A stretch of 64,000 bases of DNA from contig NZ_JALNTW010000003.1 of assembly GCF_023161665.1 (NCBI RefSeq), positions 186,001 to 250,000 on the forward strand. Reading direction: 5' to 3'. The notes beneath the pieces are model-generated. The model was not told the origin of the DNA and made no database searches. It saw nothing but the letters and a program-made list of their open reading frames with translations. Shown here in pieces: positions 8,744-17,884 of this stretch; within the stretch, counting starts at the first letter, position 1, and every line of letters begins with the position of its first letter. The stretch is from Shewanella sp. 1CM18E. GTDB taxonomy: Bacteria > Pseudomonadota > Gammaproteobacteria > Enterobacterales > Shewanellaceae. The translations under genes and the position numbers were made by a program.

Positions 8744-9706
8744 ATGGTTCAGCCAAAACAATACAAGCTTGCACTGCTGGCATTTGATGGGATCAGTGCA
8801 TTTCATCTGTCAGTGCCAAGTTTAGTCTTTAACGATGTGTTTGTTACTAAAGCCTCACCTTTTGAGGTGGTGCTGCACAGTATTGAAAAAACTGAGATGC
8901 GCAATAGCGCAGGACTGCTGTTAGCAGAGCCAGCCAGTGTCGAATCGATTGTCGATGCTGACATAGTGATCCTTCCGAGTTGGCCAGATGATGTGCCAGT
9001 GGCATCTGATTTACTGGTTGAGACATTGAAACTGGCGCATGCCAATGGCGCGCTGATAGTTGGCTTATGTCTTGGGGCATTTGTACTCGCCCAAGCAGGG
9101 CTGTTAGATGGCAAAAGAGCAACCACTCATTGGGCATACAGTGACTTATTTCAGCAACGTTTTCCTAAAGTGCTGTTTGACAGTGAGCCGTTATTTATTG
9201 AAGAGGCGCAGTTAATTACTTCGGCAGGCATAGTTGCTGCGCTGGATTGCTGCTTGCATATTTTACGGCGCTTTATGGGCAATGATGTGGCGGCAGAAAT
9301 GGCAAGGTTGATGGTTGCCGCGCCCTTTAGAGCGGGTGGGCAGCAGCAATATATTCCGACACCGTTACCTGCAAAAATAAGCGGTGATACCAGTTTTGCT
9401 GCGGTAATGTCACTTATTGAAGCCGAGGTCAATCAAAGTTATAGCATTGATGATGTGGCCGAGCGCTGTGCTATGAGTCGGCGTACCTTTACTCGCAATT
9501 TTAAAGCGGTTTATGGCAGTACATTTGGTGAATGGTTGCTGCATAAGCGTTTACAGTTGAGTCAGACCTTACTGGAAACATCGACGCTATCAATCGCTAA
9601 TGTGGCATCATCTGCGGGCTTTGGCTCAGAAAGTGTCTATCGTAAGCATTTTAAGCAAGCTTTTAATGTGTCGCCGTCGCAATGGCGCAGTACCTTTTGC
9701 GGATGA
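8744..9706 (+). CDS. GlxA-type regulator: DJ-1/PfpI domain fused to AraC helix-turn-helix
   Basis: The product is about 320 aa from ATG 8744; an upstream in-frame codon at 8693 would add 17 residues. The N-terminal domain (about 1-190) is a DJ-1/PfpI glutamine-amidotransferase-like sensor (LALLAFDGISAFHLSVPSLV; nucleophile elbow GLCLGAFVLAQAG). The C-terminal 100 residues hold two AraC-type helix-turn-helix motifs (YSIDDVAERCAMSRRTFTR and SIANVASSAGFGSESVYRKHF, ending VSPSQWR). Such proteins regulate adjacent metabolic genes. The divergent MBL-fold gene is the obvious candidate target; this is inference. No clear ribosome-binding site supports either start. Confidence 0.87.
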   Translation: MVQPKQYKLALLAFDGISAFHLSVPSLVFNDVFVTKASPFEVVLHSIEKTEMRNSAGLLLAEPASVESIVDADIVILPSWPDDVPVASDLLVETLKLAHANGALIVGLCLGAFVLAQAGLLDGKRATTHWAYSDLFQQRFPKVLFDSEPLFIEEAQLITSAGIVAALDCCLHILRRFMGNDVAAEMARLMVAAPFRAGGQQQYIPTPLPAKISGDTSFAAVMSLIEAEVNQSYSIDDVAERCAMSRRTFTRNFKAVYGSTFGEWLLHKRLQLSQTLLETSTLSIANVASSAGFGSESVYRKHFKQAFNVSPSQWRSTFCG

Positions 9707-9783
9707 AGGTGCATGAGATACTGTATTAATTAACACAAAATTAAGCCTTGCTTATTAAACTGCGCGATCTTTTGTTTTTACAG

Positions 9784-9820
9784 GCTAACTCTTGGCTTGG
9801 TTAAGCTAACTTTTGGCTTG
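9784..9820. repeat. 21-bp-period direct repeat
   Basis: GCTAACTCTTGGCTTG (9784-9799) is repeated with one mismatch at 9805-9820, in the spacer between the regulator and the ion-channel gene. It could be a binding-site pair for a regulator of the channel gene, but there is no independent support. Confidence 0.4.
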
Positions 9821-9873
9821 AGTTGCCTTGCTACACCCATAATCTTAATTTATTGCATATATAGGAGCACAAC

Positions 9874-10698
9874 GTGCTTGCGAATGTTTCTGGCTTACAG
9901 TCAAAACTAAAAAAAATTGATAATAGTAAGTTTTTTCAAGGCTTCATTATTTTCGTTATTGTGGTTTCTGCCCTGTCTATTGGCGCGCATACCTACCATT
10001 TACCAAGCTGGATGGAGCAAAGCTTAGCGCTGTTAGATATTGGTATTACGGTGTTTTTTGCCATTGAAATTGTGATCCGCTTCTTAGCTAGCGATGGCCC
10101 GAAACGTTTCTTTAGTAACGGCTGGAACGTATTCGATACCATTATCGTGATTGGTAGTTTAGTGCCAGCGGGTGGCTCAGCTATCTTGCTGGCACGTTTG
10201 CTGCGGATCTTCAGAGTGCTGCGTCTAGTGTCGATGATTCCAGAGCTAAGAATGCTAGTGAACGCCCTGTTAAAAGCCATCCCTCGTATGGGCTATATCG
10301 CATTATTGATGTTTGTGATTTTCTATATTTATGGCGCGATTGGCAGCATGTTCTTCGCCCATGTGAATGACTTTTTATGGGGCGATGTGTCGGTTGCCAT
10401 GCTGACTCTATTTAGGATCTCTACCTTTGAGTCATGGACTTCAATCATGTATGAAACTATGGCGGTTTATCCACTTAGTTGGATCTACTATCTAAGCTTT
10501 ATCTTTTTAACTGCGTTCGTATTTTTGAATATGATGGTGGGCGCAGTGCTAGATGTAATGACTCAAGAAACCGCTGCAATGCGTGGTGAAGATGCGCCTG
10601 AAAATGAACAAGATAAACCTGCTAGTGCTGCTGATGTTGCGGAGTTAAAACAGCAAATTGAAGAGCTAAAAGGCTTACTAATGAGTAAAGCTAGTTAA
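9874..10698 (+). CDS. Bacterial voltage-gated sodium channel-like ion transporter (NavBac family)
   Basis: The 274-aa protein starts at a GTG with TAGGAG eight bases upstream. It has six predicted transmembrane helices. S4 carries regularly spaced arginines (LLARLLRIFRVLRLVSMIPE, near residue 108-127). A pore loop near 175-195 contains TLFRISTFESWT, matching the TLESW-type selectivity filter of NaChBac/NavAb with Phe in place of Leu. The C-terminus (ADVAELKQQIEELKGLL) is a short coiled coil, as in NavBac tetramers. The protein should form a homotetrameric inner-membrane cation channel, with Na+ selectivity suggested by the filter glutamate. Its physiological role here is unknown. Confidence 0.88.
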   Translation: MLANVSGLQSKLKKIDNSKFFQGFIIFVIVVSALSIGAHTYHLPSWMEQSLALLDIGITVFFAIEIVIRFLASDGPKRFFSNGWNVFDTIIVIGSLVPAGGSAILLARLLRIFRVLRLVSMIPELRMLVNALLKAIPRMGYIALLMFVIFYIYGAIGSMFFAHVNDFLWGDVSVAMLTLFRISTFESWTSIMYETMAVYPLSWIYYLSFIFLTAFVFLNMMVGAVLDVMTQETAAMRGEDAPENEQDKPASAADVAELKQQIEELKGLLMSKAS

Positions 10699-10728
10699 TA
10701 GGCTTGTTCCTGTTACTTGGATTCCTTT

Positions 10729-10768
10729 TGTTCATATTTTTTCATATTGTTGGTTTTTTAATTCATAT
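10729..10768 (+). promoter_or_regulatory. Candidate TorR boxes upstream of torF
   Basis: The core TTCATAT occurs three times in the same orientation, at 10731, 10741 and 10762 (10 and 21 bases apart, one and two helical turns). The first copy reads TTGTTCATAT, one base off the E. coli TorR decamer CTGTTCATAT. They lie about 200 bases before torF. Confidence 0.65.
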
Positions 10769-10769
10769 C

Positions 10770-10800
10770 TACTCTCAAGGTTGTTAATAACTTGAGAGTA
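10770..10800. repeat. Perfect inverted repeat between the channel gene and torF
   Basis: TACTCTCAAG (10770-10779) and CTTGAGAGTA (10791-10800) form a perfect 10-bp stem with an 11-base loop. There is no T tail, so it is a poor intrinsic terminator. It directly follows the TorR-box-like repeats. Confidence 0.6.
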
Positions 10801-10962
10801 CGCTTTACCCAATTTAGATAAAAGCTTAGATGAAACCTAGGTTGAAAGCTGAGGTAAAAAAGTAAATTAGTACAAGCTAAAGCTGGTAAGCTTAGACTAA
10901 TTAATACCTTAAGTTGAATATTTAGTTTAATAACTTAGATCGAAAATATTGGGATAATGATT

Positions 10963-11700
10963 ATGAAGTTTACACATGCACTTATGTTAGGCAGCTTAGC
11001 AATGGCAAGTGTTGGCTCTGCAGTGGCTGCAGATGACAACGAACTATTGGGCGGCCAAATTAGCGGTAACGTAAAATTTGCGACTGACTATGTTTTCCGT
11101 GGTGAATCTGAAACTATGGACGGCGATGTGCCAGTGGTACAAGGTACCTTAGGCTGGGCAAATGATGACGGCTGGTACACAGGTGTATTTGCATCAAACA
11201 TTAAGTTTGCTGACCCAAATCTAGAAATCGTTACCGCGCCATACATTGGTAAAGCGGGTGCATTTGGCGACAGCGGCTTTACTTACGATGTTATGGTCTT
11301 CTCATATCTTTATCCTGGCGCTTCATACTCAAATTACACTGAGTTATGGGTGCGCGTGGCTAAGCAATTTGGCCAAGCTAACATTCAGTTAGAAGTGACT
11401 CCAACATTAGATGATTGGTTTGGCGTTGATGGTTGGCAAGGCGTGAACTATGCGGTTCATCCGAGCTATGATTTCAACAATGGCGTAAAACTATCAGGCT
11501 CATTCGGCTATCAAGATCTTGATGGTGAAGGTGCAGAAGGTTGGACACACTGGAACTTAGGTGTTGAGGCAAACTATGTCGGTCTAACGTTCGATTTACG
11601 CTACCACGGTAGTTCAGTTGACGAATCGCATCTTGTTTATGGCACTCAAACCGAAATCTTTGATGACCGCGTTGTTTTCGGTGTTAGCAAAAGCTTCTAA
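10963..11700 (+). CDS. torF: TorF family putative outer-membrane porin
   Basis: The product is about 245 aa. The signal peptide is MKFTHALMLGSLAMASVGSAVA, with cleavage before ADDNE. The mature protein has the Gcw_chp/TorF pattern: ISGNVKFATDYVFRGESET, alternating aromatic beta-strands, and a C-terminal phenylalanine (VVFGVSKSF) typical of beta-barrels. TorF in Shewanella is a TorR-regulated protein proposed to be a porin for TMAO-related solutes. Its position directly before torR and behind TorR-box-like decamers fits that. ATG 10957 is a possible alternative start two codons earlier. Confidence 0.88.
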   Translation: MKFTHALMLGSLAMASVGSAVAADDNELLGGQISGNVKFATDYVFRGESETMDGDVPVVQGTLGWANDDGWYTGVFASNIKFADPNLEIVTAPYIGKAGAFGDSGFTYDVMVFSYLYPGASYSNYTELWVRVAKQFGQANIQLEVTPTLDDWFGVDGWQGVNYAVHPSYDFNNGVKLSGSFGYQDLDGEGAEGWTHWNLGVEANYVGLTFDLRYHGSSVDESHLVYGTQTEIFDDRVVFGVSKSF

Positions 11701-11723
11701 TCTTAGCTGCTAGATAAATTATT

Positions 11724-11748
11724 AAAGCCAACTTAAGTTGGCTTTTTT
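11724..11748 (+). terminator. Terminator of torF
   Basis: The palindromic stem AAAGCCAACTT / AAGTTGGCTTT is followed by T5 on the plus strand, 24 bases after the torF stop. Confidence 0.9.
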
Positions 11749-11901
11749 GTATCTGGATTTTGCCTTTTATCTCTTTGACTTTGTGACGATTTATTACTTG
11801 CTACCGCAACTGCTCGCTTTACGTGCTAACTTGTGTATATTATGTGCCGCGTTTATGCAGACACTTTTATAGATAAAAGCGGTTTAGGGTTGAGGTGATA
11901 T

Positions 11902-12612
11902 ATGGCATACCGGGTACTGGTTGTTGATGATGAAGCCGTCATTAGAGCTAGGTTAAAAGGTTATTTTGAGAAAGAGGGCTATGAAGTGCTCGAAGCTCAA
12001 GATGGCGATCAAATGTGGTACGAGTTTAATCGTCAGCACATTGACTTGGTGATGCTGGATATTAATCTGCCGGGCGTTGACGGCTTAAGCTTGGCGCGCG
12101 AGTTGCGCAGTAAAAGTCATGTGGGGATTATCTTGGTGACAGGCCGAGATGAAACTATCGACAAGATTGTTGGCCTTGAAATGGGTGCCGATGATTACGT
12201 AACAAAACCGTTTGAACTCAGAGAGTTATTGGTCAGAGTTAAGAATTTACTGTGGCGCATGTCTTTAGTGAAAAAAGCCGTTGCTGATAGCGCTGAGCAA
12301 GACGACCCGAATGATAATATCATCGCATTTAACGACTATGTGTTAGAGCTTAATAGTCGCCAATTGAGCCATAACGGTGAGCAAATCAAGCTGACCAAAG
12401 CGGAGTTTGAACTGTTAACTGCATTTTCACTGCATCCGCAACAAGTGTTATCCCGTGAGCGTTTAATGATGCAAACAAGTCACCGAAATCAAGACGTTAA
12501 CGACCGTACGATTGATGTAATTATTCGAAGGCTACGTAATAAGTTGTCTGCCGAGTTGTTTGTTACTGTGCACGGCGAAGGCTATTTATTTGCCGCTAAG
12601 GTTAAAGATTAA
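11902..12612 (+). CDS. torR: Response regulator TorR (OmpR/PhoB type)
   Basis: The 236-aa protein has a receiver domain (acidic pair D9/D10, phospho-acceptor D53 in VMLDINLPG, conserved T and K in VTG and TKPFE) followed by a winged-helix Trans_reg_C domain (LTKAEFELLTAFSLHPQQVLSRERL.. DRTIDVIIRRLRNKL). Known TorR is phosphorylated by TorS and activates the tor structural operon by binding repeated decamers. The neighbours torT, torS and torECAD make the assignment firm. It is convergent with torT (21 bases between stops). Confidence 0.93.
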   Translation: MAYRVLVVDDEAVIRARLKGYFEKEGYEVLEAQDGDQMWYEFNRQHIDLVMLDINLPGVDGLSLARELRSKSHVGIILVTGRDETIDKIVGLEMGADDYVTKPFELRELLVRVKNLLWRMSLVKKAVADSAEQDDPNDNIIAFNDYVLELNSRQLSHNGEQIKLTKAEFELLTAFSLHPQQVLSRERLMMQTSHRNQDVNDRTIDVIIRRLRNKLSAELFVTVHGEGYLFAAKVKD

Positions 12613-12633
12613 GGCTTAGTCGGTCGAATAAGC

Positions 12634-13698
12634 TTAATCAGTATTTACCCGATAAATAGGGTAATAGTCAGCTGGCGGTAAACTGGTTTTTAGCACATTT
12701 GGGTTGATGTGATTGGGATAAAGGCTTTGGATCTCAGGTCCTATATCGCCAAAAGGCTTTGCGCCTTGCAGCTCCCTGACAGTGATATCAACAGCCAGTT
12801 TACCTTGTAACACGACTTGATCGTCATTGCTAAACTCAACCTTGCCGCGATAAATCCCTCGAAGTACCGCAGGTGATAAATAACTGCTGATAAGCTTAAC
12901 TTTATCTGTGAGTTGATATTGCCTAACAATGCTAATTCCCGCCTCAACAGCAACTGCGCTACCTAGAATATAGTCTGGTGTTTGTTTATCTAATAGCGCT
13001 TCGAGCTCATCTCGATACAGGTTGCGATTATTATCAGCATGGTGCACAGCACTAACTGTTACTTGGCTTCCCTTTAACGTATCGATAAGTCCTTGTTCAA
13101 CCGAGTCGCTGCCACCTAATTTGTCTGGCCCGGTTAATAAGGCGATAGTCAGAGGTTTATTGCTCACTTGCTTAACATGTTCAGCAGCTTTTACGCCCAT
13201 TTGATACCAGTTTACGCCGATCCGAGTGGTAACTTTATCGTGACTTAAACGGTTCACTAACGCTGTAATAGGTTTAGTGATTGGCTTAGAGTAATCTTTT
13301 AAAAGGTTTGGGCTTACGCTGCCAATAATAATGGCGTCAAAGTCTTGCTGCATGCAGTTATCTAGTTGGCTTAGCTGCTTATCTAAACCATAGTAACTGC
13401 CCGCTTCGTAGAGAGATAATTGTAAATCTAGCTTTTTAGCTTGCTGCACTAAACCGTAATTTATACCGGTCCAATAAGTATCTTTAAGGTGCGGCACTAA
13501 CACGCAGATCCGCCAAGCTTGCTGAGCTTCTTTTAGTGGGCTTAGGCTCAGCGCTTTGCTTTGCTGAATGGTTTTTCCATAAGGGGTGCGTTGCTCTAAC
13601 GACCAAGCCTTGGTTTCTACTGCGTTAACCAGCGGACTTAATATGATTAAGCCTACAAGAAATATTTGCTGCTGTAGAAGTTTGACCATGGTGAGCAT
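12634..13698 (-). CDS. torT: Periplasmic TMAO-binding sensor protein TorT
   Basis: The 354-aa protein has a hydrophobic signal sequence (QQQIFLVGLIILSPLVNAVET) and a periplasmic-binding-protein type 1 fold (WRICVLVPHLKDTYWTGINYGLVQQAKKLDLQL; DAIIIGSVSPNLL; IALLTGPDKLGGSDSVEQGL). TorT binds inducer in the periplasm and docks on the TorS sensor domain. It is transcribed divergently from torS with a 107-base shared promoter region. The second Met (13689) is an equally plausible start. Confidence 0.92.
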   Translation of the reverse strand: MLTMVKLLQQQIFLVGLIILSPLVNAVETKAWSLEQRTPYGKTIQQSKALSLSPLKEAQQAWRICVLVPHLKDTYWTGINYGLVQQAKKLDLQLSLYEAGSYYGLDKQLSQLDNCMQQDFDAIIIGSVSPNLLKDYSKPITKPITALVNRLSHDKVTTRIGVNWYQMGVKAAEHVKQVSNKPLTIALLTGPDKLGGSDSVEQGLIDTLKGSQVTVSAVHHADNNRNLYRDELEALLDKQTPDYILGSAVAVEAGISIVRQYQLTDKVKLISSYLSPAVLRGIYRGKVEFSNDDQVVLQGKLAVDITVRELQGAKPFGDIGPEIQSLYPNHINPNVLKTSLPPADYYPIYRVNTD

Positions 13699-13805
13699 CC
13701 CTATGAATCGCCAATTGGGCTTAAATTGAAAAAGTATTAGCCCATTGGAATTGATTAAATCTTTAATGCAATTGGTATAGTATTGTATCAGCTTAATAGA
13801 TAACA

Positions 13806-16800
13806 GTGAGTGTATTGTTTTTGCTTAAATCCTCTTTGCCGAAATTGTCCTTATCAAGAAAAAGCCTGATTGGTCGACTCATGTTGGCATTTGGTTTGTT
13901 GGGCTCATTGTTATTACTGTTAGTGACGTTAGGAAGCATTAGCTTACGTGGCTTGCAAGAGGCTGATAAGTATCTATATAACCGAGCGTTACCGGCATCA
14001 GAAGCCGCAAGTCAGTTGGCGTTATCGAGTAGCGCATTGGCTGAAAACGCCAAGCAGTTAGGGCTGACAGAAGATGAATCTCAGCGGCAGTTTGTTGGCC
14101 GCAAGCTGTCAATTGAAAGTGCCACCATGTTAGGTGAAATCAAAATTTTAAAGGAGCTTGAGGTCAATTTTGACTTTAGCTTGGAGCAAAGCGCGTCTGA
14201 GATCATTGTCGATATCTCCAAGCTTGGCGAGCAGGTGGGGCGTCGTATTGCGGTGAGTCGTGATCTGCAGCAGCAAGGTAAAGCTTTAGTCGATGCGGCC
14301 AATAAAAGTACCGAGCTATTACTTGCCGAGCTAGCGATAGTCGATTCAGGTATTTTATCGAAATTGAGTTTGGCTTACCCCGATGCTGTTGGCAGCGAAA
14401 AAACTGCGCAACTGCTCGATACCCTAATTGAGCAAGATCTTGATACTCAAGAACGGTTAAATCGCGGCCTTAAAATTGTGCACAACATTGCCTTGATTGG
14501 ACAGATGTTTCAGTCGCCGGAGCTTGAGTCTGGTATTTACACATTACTGGGTGATATAGGGACGAGCTCAACCCAAGTGGTTTACGACATTCCACCACAA
14601 CTTGCAGCTCCAAGCGATAAAACAGCCAGTCAACATCAGCAGGATAAATTTGCTAAGGCGGTAGGCGATGTTGAAGTTCGCTATTTATCATCGCTCACTA
14701 GCTTAGCCAAAATTGTGCGCGATCCTAACCGTACCGATGCGCTATTAAAGCAATTTGGCGTACTGCAAAAGCTGCCTGAAAGTATTGCGTTGCAGCAAGA
14801 ATATACTCAGTTCAACCGAGCGCAAGAGCTGCAATTACAGAAAATCACCGACAAACTCGATGTGCTAAATGAAGTGGTCGCTACAGCCATGCAGTTTCAG
14901 CGCCTTGAGGCTGAAAACGCTAGGCACGAATATTTAAAGCAATTGAGCTGGTCTAAAGCCGGGCTTTGGGTTACTGGGCTGCTTATGTTTTTAGTGATTT
15001 TTGTGGTGGTTTATAAAGTGATCTATAAAGGGATTGCTTTGAAACTCGATGCTGCCACCAAGGCGTTAGCCCAGCTGAGTTTAGGTAATACGGCAGTAAC
15101 CATTGATACCCAAGGTGATGATGAGCTAGCGGCTATGGCAAGTGCCATTAAAGCTTTTAAGCAAAAAACTGATCATAACCATAAGTTACAGGCCGAGCTA
15201 CGAGAGACTGCAGCAGAATTATATGAGCATAAACAAGCGCTTGAAGCCAAAGTTGAAGCGCGAACATTAGAGCTCGCAGAAGCGAATATTCAGCTCGATA
15301 AAGAGTCTAAAGGCCATGAGCTTGCCCGTGATATGGCAGAGCAAGCTAACCAAGCTAAATCATTATTCTTAGCCACCATGAGCCATGAGATCCGCACGCC
15401 GCTTAATGGCTTATTAGGCACGCTTACTTTACTCGGGCATTCAAACTTGCCACCTGCTCAGCAGCAGATGTTAGCACTGTCGCAGTACAGCGGCACCTTG
15501 CTGCAAACGGTATTGAATGACATTTTAGATTTCTCTCGCCTTGAGCAGCGCAAGCTCGCTAATGAACCACGAGCAGTGGATATTAATGAGCTATTAGATC
15601 AAGTGGTTGCGATTATGCTTGCCGGAGCAGGCCTTGCTGGTTTAACCCTAAGAGCTATTCATGAAAATCTGCCTAAATGGGTTTTTATTGATGGGCCTAA
15701 GCTTAGGCAGGTACTGCTCAACTTACTGGGTAATGCGATCAAATTTACCCCTCAAGGCCGAGTAGAGCTGATAGTTGAAGTGCAAGATAAGCAGCTGTTA
15801 TTTAAAGTACAAGATACGGGTGTTGGCATTGATTCTGCCGCGATGAAAAAGCTGTTTAAAGCCTACAGCAATGAGTCGAGCAAAGGCCGAGATCGCGGTA
15901 CAGGATTAGGTCTTGCCATAAGTAAGCAGCTGGTTGAACTGATGAACAGTGATAGCAGCAACTACTGTAATAGCCAAATACTGGCATCAGATGTGGTACT
16001 GAGTGACGCAGGGGTATGGGTAAACAGCGAAGTCGGTAAGGGCAGTTGTTTTGGCTTTAGTTTACCGCTAGTAATTTGTGATTGCCCCGATATTGAGTTG
16101 CAAACTCAAGCACAAAAAGTCGCGGCAAAACATGTGTTAGTTATTGAAGACAATAAAATTAATGCCATGGTCGCTCAGGGCTTCTTAGCCCATTTAGGCC
16201 ACAGTTCGGAACTTGCTAAAAGCTGTGAGGCTGCGCGGCAAACTTATACTGTTGCTACTGCCAAGAAGTTTGATGCCATTATGCTCGATATTCAACTTGG
16301 TGATGGTTCAGGTGTTGAGCTTCTTGCGGAGCTGCAAACGGTTAATCAACAGGCTGGGCATCAATTGGAAATTGCCGCCTTTACCGCGCAATTACAAGCC
16401 GATGATATGCAGCATTATCAAGCAAAAGGCTTTAACTTGGTATTGATGAAACCGCTAGATATGCAGGCGTTATCAAACTGGTTAGGCAGCGCCGACCCTA
16501 TCGTTGCTAAAGAGCCTTCAGCCAGCAAAGAGCCATCAGCTAGTCATGAGCCATCAGCCAGTAATGAGCCTTCAGCCAATAGAAAGCCATCAGCTAGCAA
16601 TGAGCTTTCAGTTGGAGAAAAGCTTTCTGTCAGTGAAGAGCCTTTAGCCAGCAAGGAACCCTCAGAACCGCTGCTAGATACTTCTCAGCTTGAGCAAGAT
16701 CTGGCTTATCTGGGAATAGAAACTGTGCAAGAGCTGGCCCAATTATTTGAACAAAGCAGCGAAGTACATTTTAAAGGTTTGCTGCAGCAAGACGCAGATG

Positions 16801-16997
16801 TGAAACATATTCTGCATGCATTAAAAGGCAGCAGTGCCAATATCGGCCTTAGTGCACTATCGGCAAGATGTAAGCAATTAGAGCTGCTAGGGTTAAGCCA
16901 AAGTGCGTATCAGCAAAATGAACACCAAGCGCTTGATGAGCTAAGAGCGGACTCTATTACTGCTTTGCATATGTGGATAGCACAGCAACAAAGTTAA
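13806..16997 (+). CDS. torS: Hybrid sensor histidine kinase TorS
   Basis: The 1063-aa protein begins at a GTG with no strong upstream site, so the start is uncertain. Order of parts: TM1 near 26-48, an all-helical periplasmic sensor, TM2 near 387-407, HAMP, a coiled coil, HisKA with phospho-acceptor H527 ([15 protein letters not shown]), HATPase_c ([16 protein letters not shown]), a receiver domain with D828 ([13 protein letters not shown]), and a C-terminal Hpt domain with H1004 ([14 protein letters not shown]). This is the four-step phosphorelay of TorS. Between receiver and Hpt lies an unusual repetitive Pro/Ser/Glu linker (residues about 903-955, described separately). Confidence 0.94.
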   Translation: MSVLFLLKSSLPKLSLSRKSLIGRLMLAFGLLGSLLLLLVTLGSISLRGLQEADKYLYNRALPASEAASQLALSSSALAENAKQLGLTEDESQRQFVGRKLSIESATMLGEIKILKELEVNFDFSLEQSASEIIVDISKLGEQVGRRIAVSRDLQQQGKALVDAANKSTELLLAELAIVDSGILSKLSLAYPDAVGSEKTAQLLDTLIEQDLDTQERLNRGLKIVHNIALIGQMFQSPELESGIYTLLGDIGTSSTQVVYDIPPQLAAPSDKTASQHQQDKFAKAVGDVEVRYLSSLTSLAKIVRDPNRTDALLKQFGVLQKLPESIALQQEYTQFNRAQELQLQKITDKLDVLNEVVATAMQFQRLEAENARHEYLKQLSWSKAGLWVTGLLMFLVIFVVVYKVIYKGIALKLDAATKALAQLSLGNTAVTIDTQGDDELAAMASAIKAFKQKTDHNHKLQAELRETAAELYEHKQALEAKVEARTLELAEANIQLDKESKGHELARDMAEQANQAKSLFLATMSHEIRTPLNGLLGTLTLLGHSNLPPAQQQMLALSQYSGTLLQTVLNDILDFSRLEQRKLANEPRAVDINELLDQVVAIMLAGAGLAGLTLRAIHENLPKWVFIDGPKLRQVLLNLLGNAIKFTPQGRVELIVEVQDKQLLFKVQDTGVGIDSAAMKKLFKAYSNESSKGRDRGTGLGLAISKQLVELMNSDSSNYCNSQILASDVVLSDAGVWVNSEVGKGSCFGFSLPLVICDCPDIELQTQAQKVAAKHVLVIEDNKINAMVAQGFLAHLGHSSELAKSCEAARQTYTVATAKKFDAIMLDIQLGDGSGVELLAELQTVNQQAGHQLEIAAFTAQLQADDMQHYQAKGFNLVLMKPLDMQALSNWLGSADPIVAKEPSASKEPSASHEPSASNEPSANRKPSASNELSVGEKLSVSEEPLASKEPSEPLLDTSQLEQDLAYLGIETVQELAQLFEQSSEVHFKGLLQQDADVKHILHALKGSSANIGLSALSARCKQLELLGLSQSAYQQNEHQALDELRADSITALHMWIAQQQS
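16512..16670 (+). repeat. 18-bp tandem repeat encoding the TorS receiver-Hpt linker
   Basis: About nine in-frame units of 18 bases encode hexapeptides of the type EPSASK / EPSASH / EPSASN, degenerating towards the middle ([12 protein letters not shown]) and recovering at the end ([11 protein letters not shown]). It is a flexible charged tether between the receiver domain and Hpt, likely to vary in copy number between strains. Confidence 0.9.
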
Positions 16998-17029
16998 GCG
17001 CTTTAATCCTTATTTAGGATTAAAGCGCT
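16997..17029. terminator. Hairpin directly after torS
   Basis: AGCGCTTTAATCC pairs perfectly with GGATTAAAGCGCT (13 bp, 7-base loop) starting at the last base of the torS stop. It lacks a T tail. It probably ends torS transcription or stabilises the mRNA 3' end. Confidence 0.65.
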
Positions 17030-17156
17030 AATATCAGTAATTAAATCGTGGAGTTAGCAGCCGGTATCGACTGAGCTAATAACCGGTGTGCCCGCTGTTT
17101 TCCAGCGATAGATAAAAGCTGTGACTAAGCTTGTCGTGAACTAAAAGTAATACATA

Positions 17157-17193
17157 ACAAAAATGCCGCCCATGATGATCATGGGCGGCATTT
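17157..17193 (-). terminator. Terminator of torECAD
   Basis: A near-perfect long stem (AAATGCCGCCCATGAT with ATCATGGGCGGCATTT, 1-base centre) is followed on the minus strand by TTG TTA. It lies 26 bases after the torD stop. Confidence 0.85.
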
Positions 17194-17218
17194 TATTTGA
17201 TGCTTTTAATGCGCTAGC

Positions 17219-17884
17219 TTAGTGGCTTTCGCTTTCAAGCCATTCAGCGTCTGACTTCACCCAAGCATAGGTGAGGCGAACTAAGGCTTGATAAAAATTA
17301 CCTGTATCAACCTCTGTCACTTTAGTTACAAAGTTGCCTAGCCAGTTAGCTAAGTTAGCCTTTATAAAGCTGAGTTGCTCGGCTTCATCACTATGAGTAC
17401 AAAGGTGAGCAATATAAGCCAGAATCACAGCAATGTGGTCTGCAGGCTCTGGAAACTCACTTTGTACTTGCAGTTGACTCTGTTTTAAAAACTGAGTCAT
17501 CTGCTGATGCTGTTCACCAAAGAGCAGTGGCTCATCGCCTTTCTTAGCTGGCTTATCTGTTAAATATAAGCTGGCGTAAGGTGATGCACTGTATTTAGTC
17601 CCGACTAAGAACAGACCGCAATAATCAGCAGCAAGTTCCAGTAATGCTTTATCTGTATTGAGCTTAGCAAGCTCAGCGACTAAAACATCCACGTCAGCTT
17701 TAAATTCAGCTTCGCTACCCAGTTGCGCCCAAAATTGTTTGGCTTGATCACTGGTTAAATCGTGTAGCGTTTTATGGTCAATTTCTTTGGCAAATAATGA
17801 CGAAAGTAATTGATAAATCGTACTTCTAACCTGATCTACTGGGTTAACTTCAACTGTCTCTGTGTTCACAGCATCTTTTATCAT
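17219..17884 (-). CDS. torD: TorA-specific chaperone TorD
   Basis: The 221-aa cytoplasmic protein is all-helical (TorD/DmsD family), with the family stretch [28 protein letters not shown] and [18 protein letters not shown]. TorD binds apo-TorA and its signal peptide, helps molybdenum cofactor insertion and holds it back from Tat export. Its ATG overlaps the torA stop by four bases (ATGA), so it is translationally coupled. It is the last gene of torECAD. Confidence 0.93.
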   Translation of the reverse strand: MIKDAVNTETVEVNPVDQVRSTIYQLLSSLFAKEIDHKTLHDLTSDQAKQFWAQLGSEAEFKADVDVLVAELAKLNTDKALLELAADYCGLFLVGTKYSASPYASLYLTDKPAKKGDEPLLFGEQHQQMTQFLKQSQLQVQSEFPEPADHIAVILAYIAHLCTHSDEAEQLSFIKANLANWLGNFVTKVTEVDTGNFYQALVRLTYAWVKSDAEWLESESH

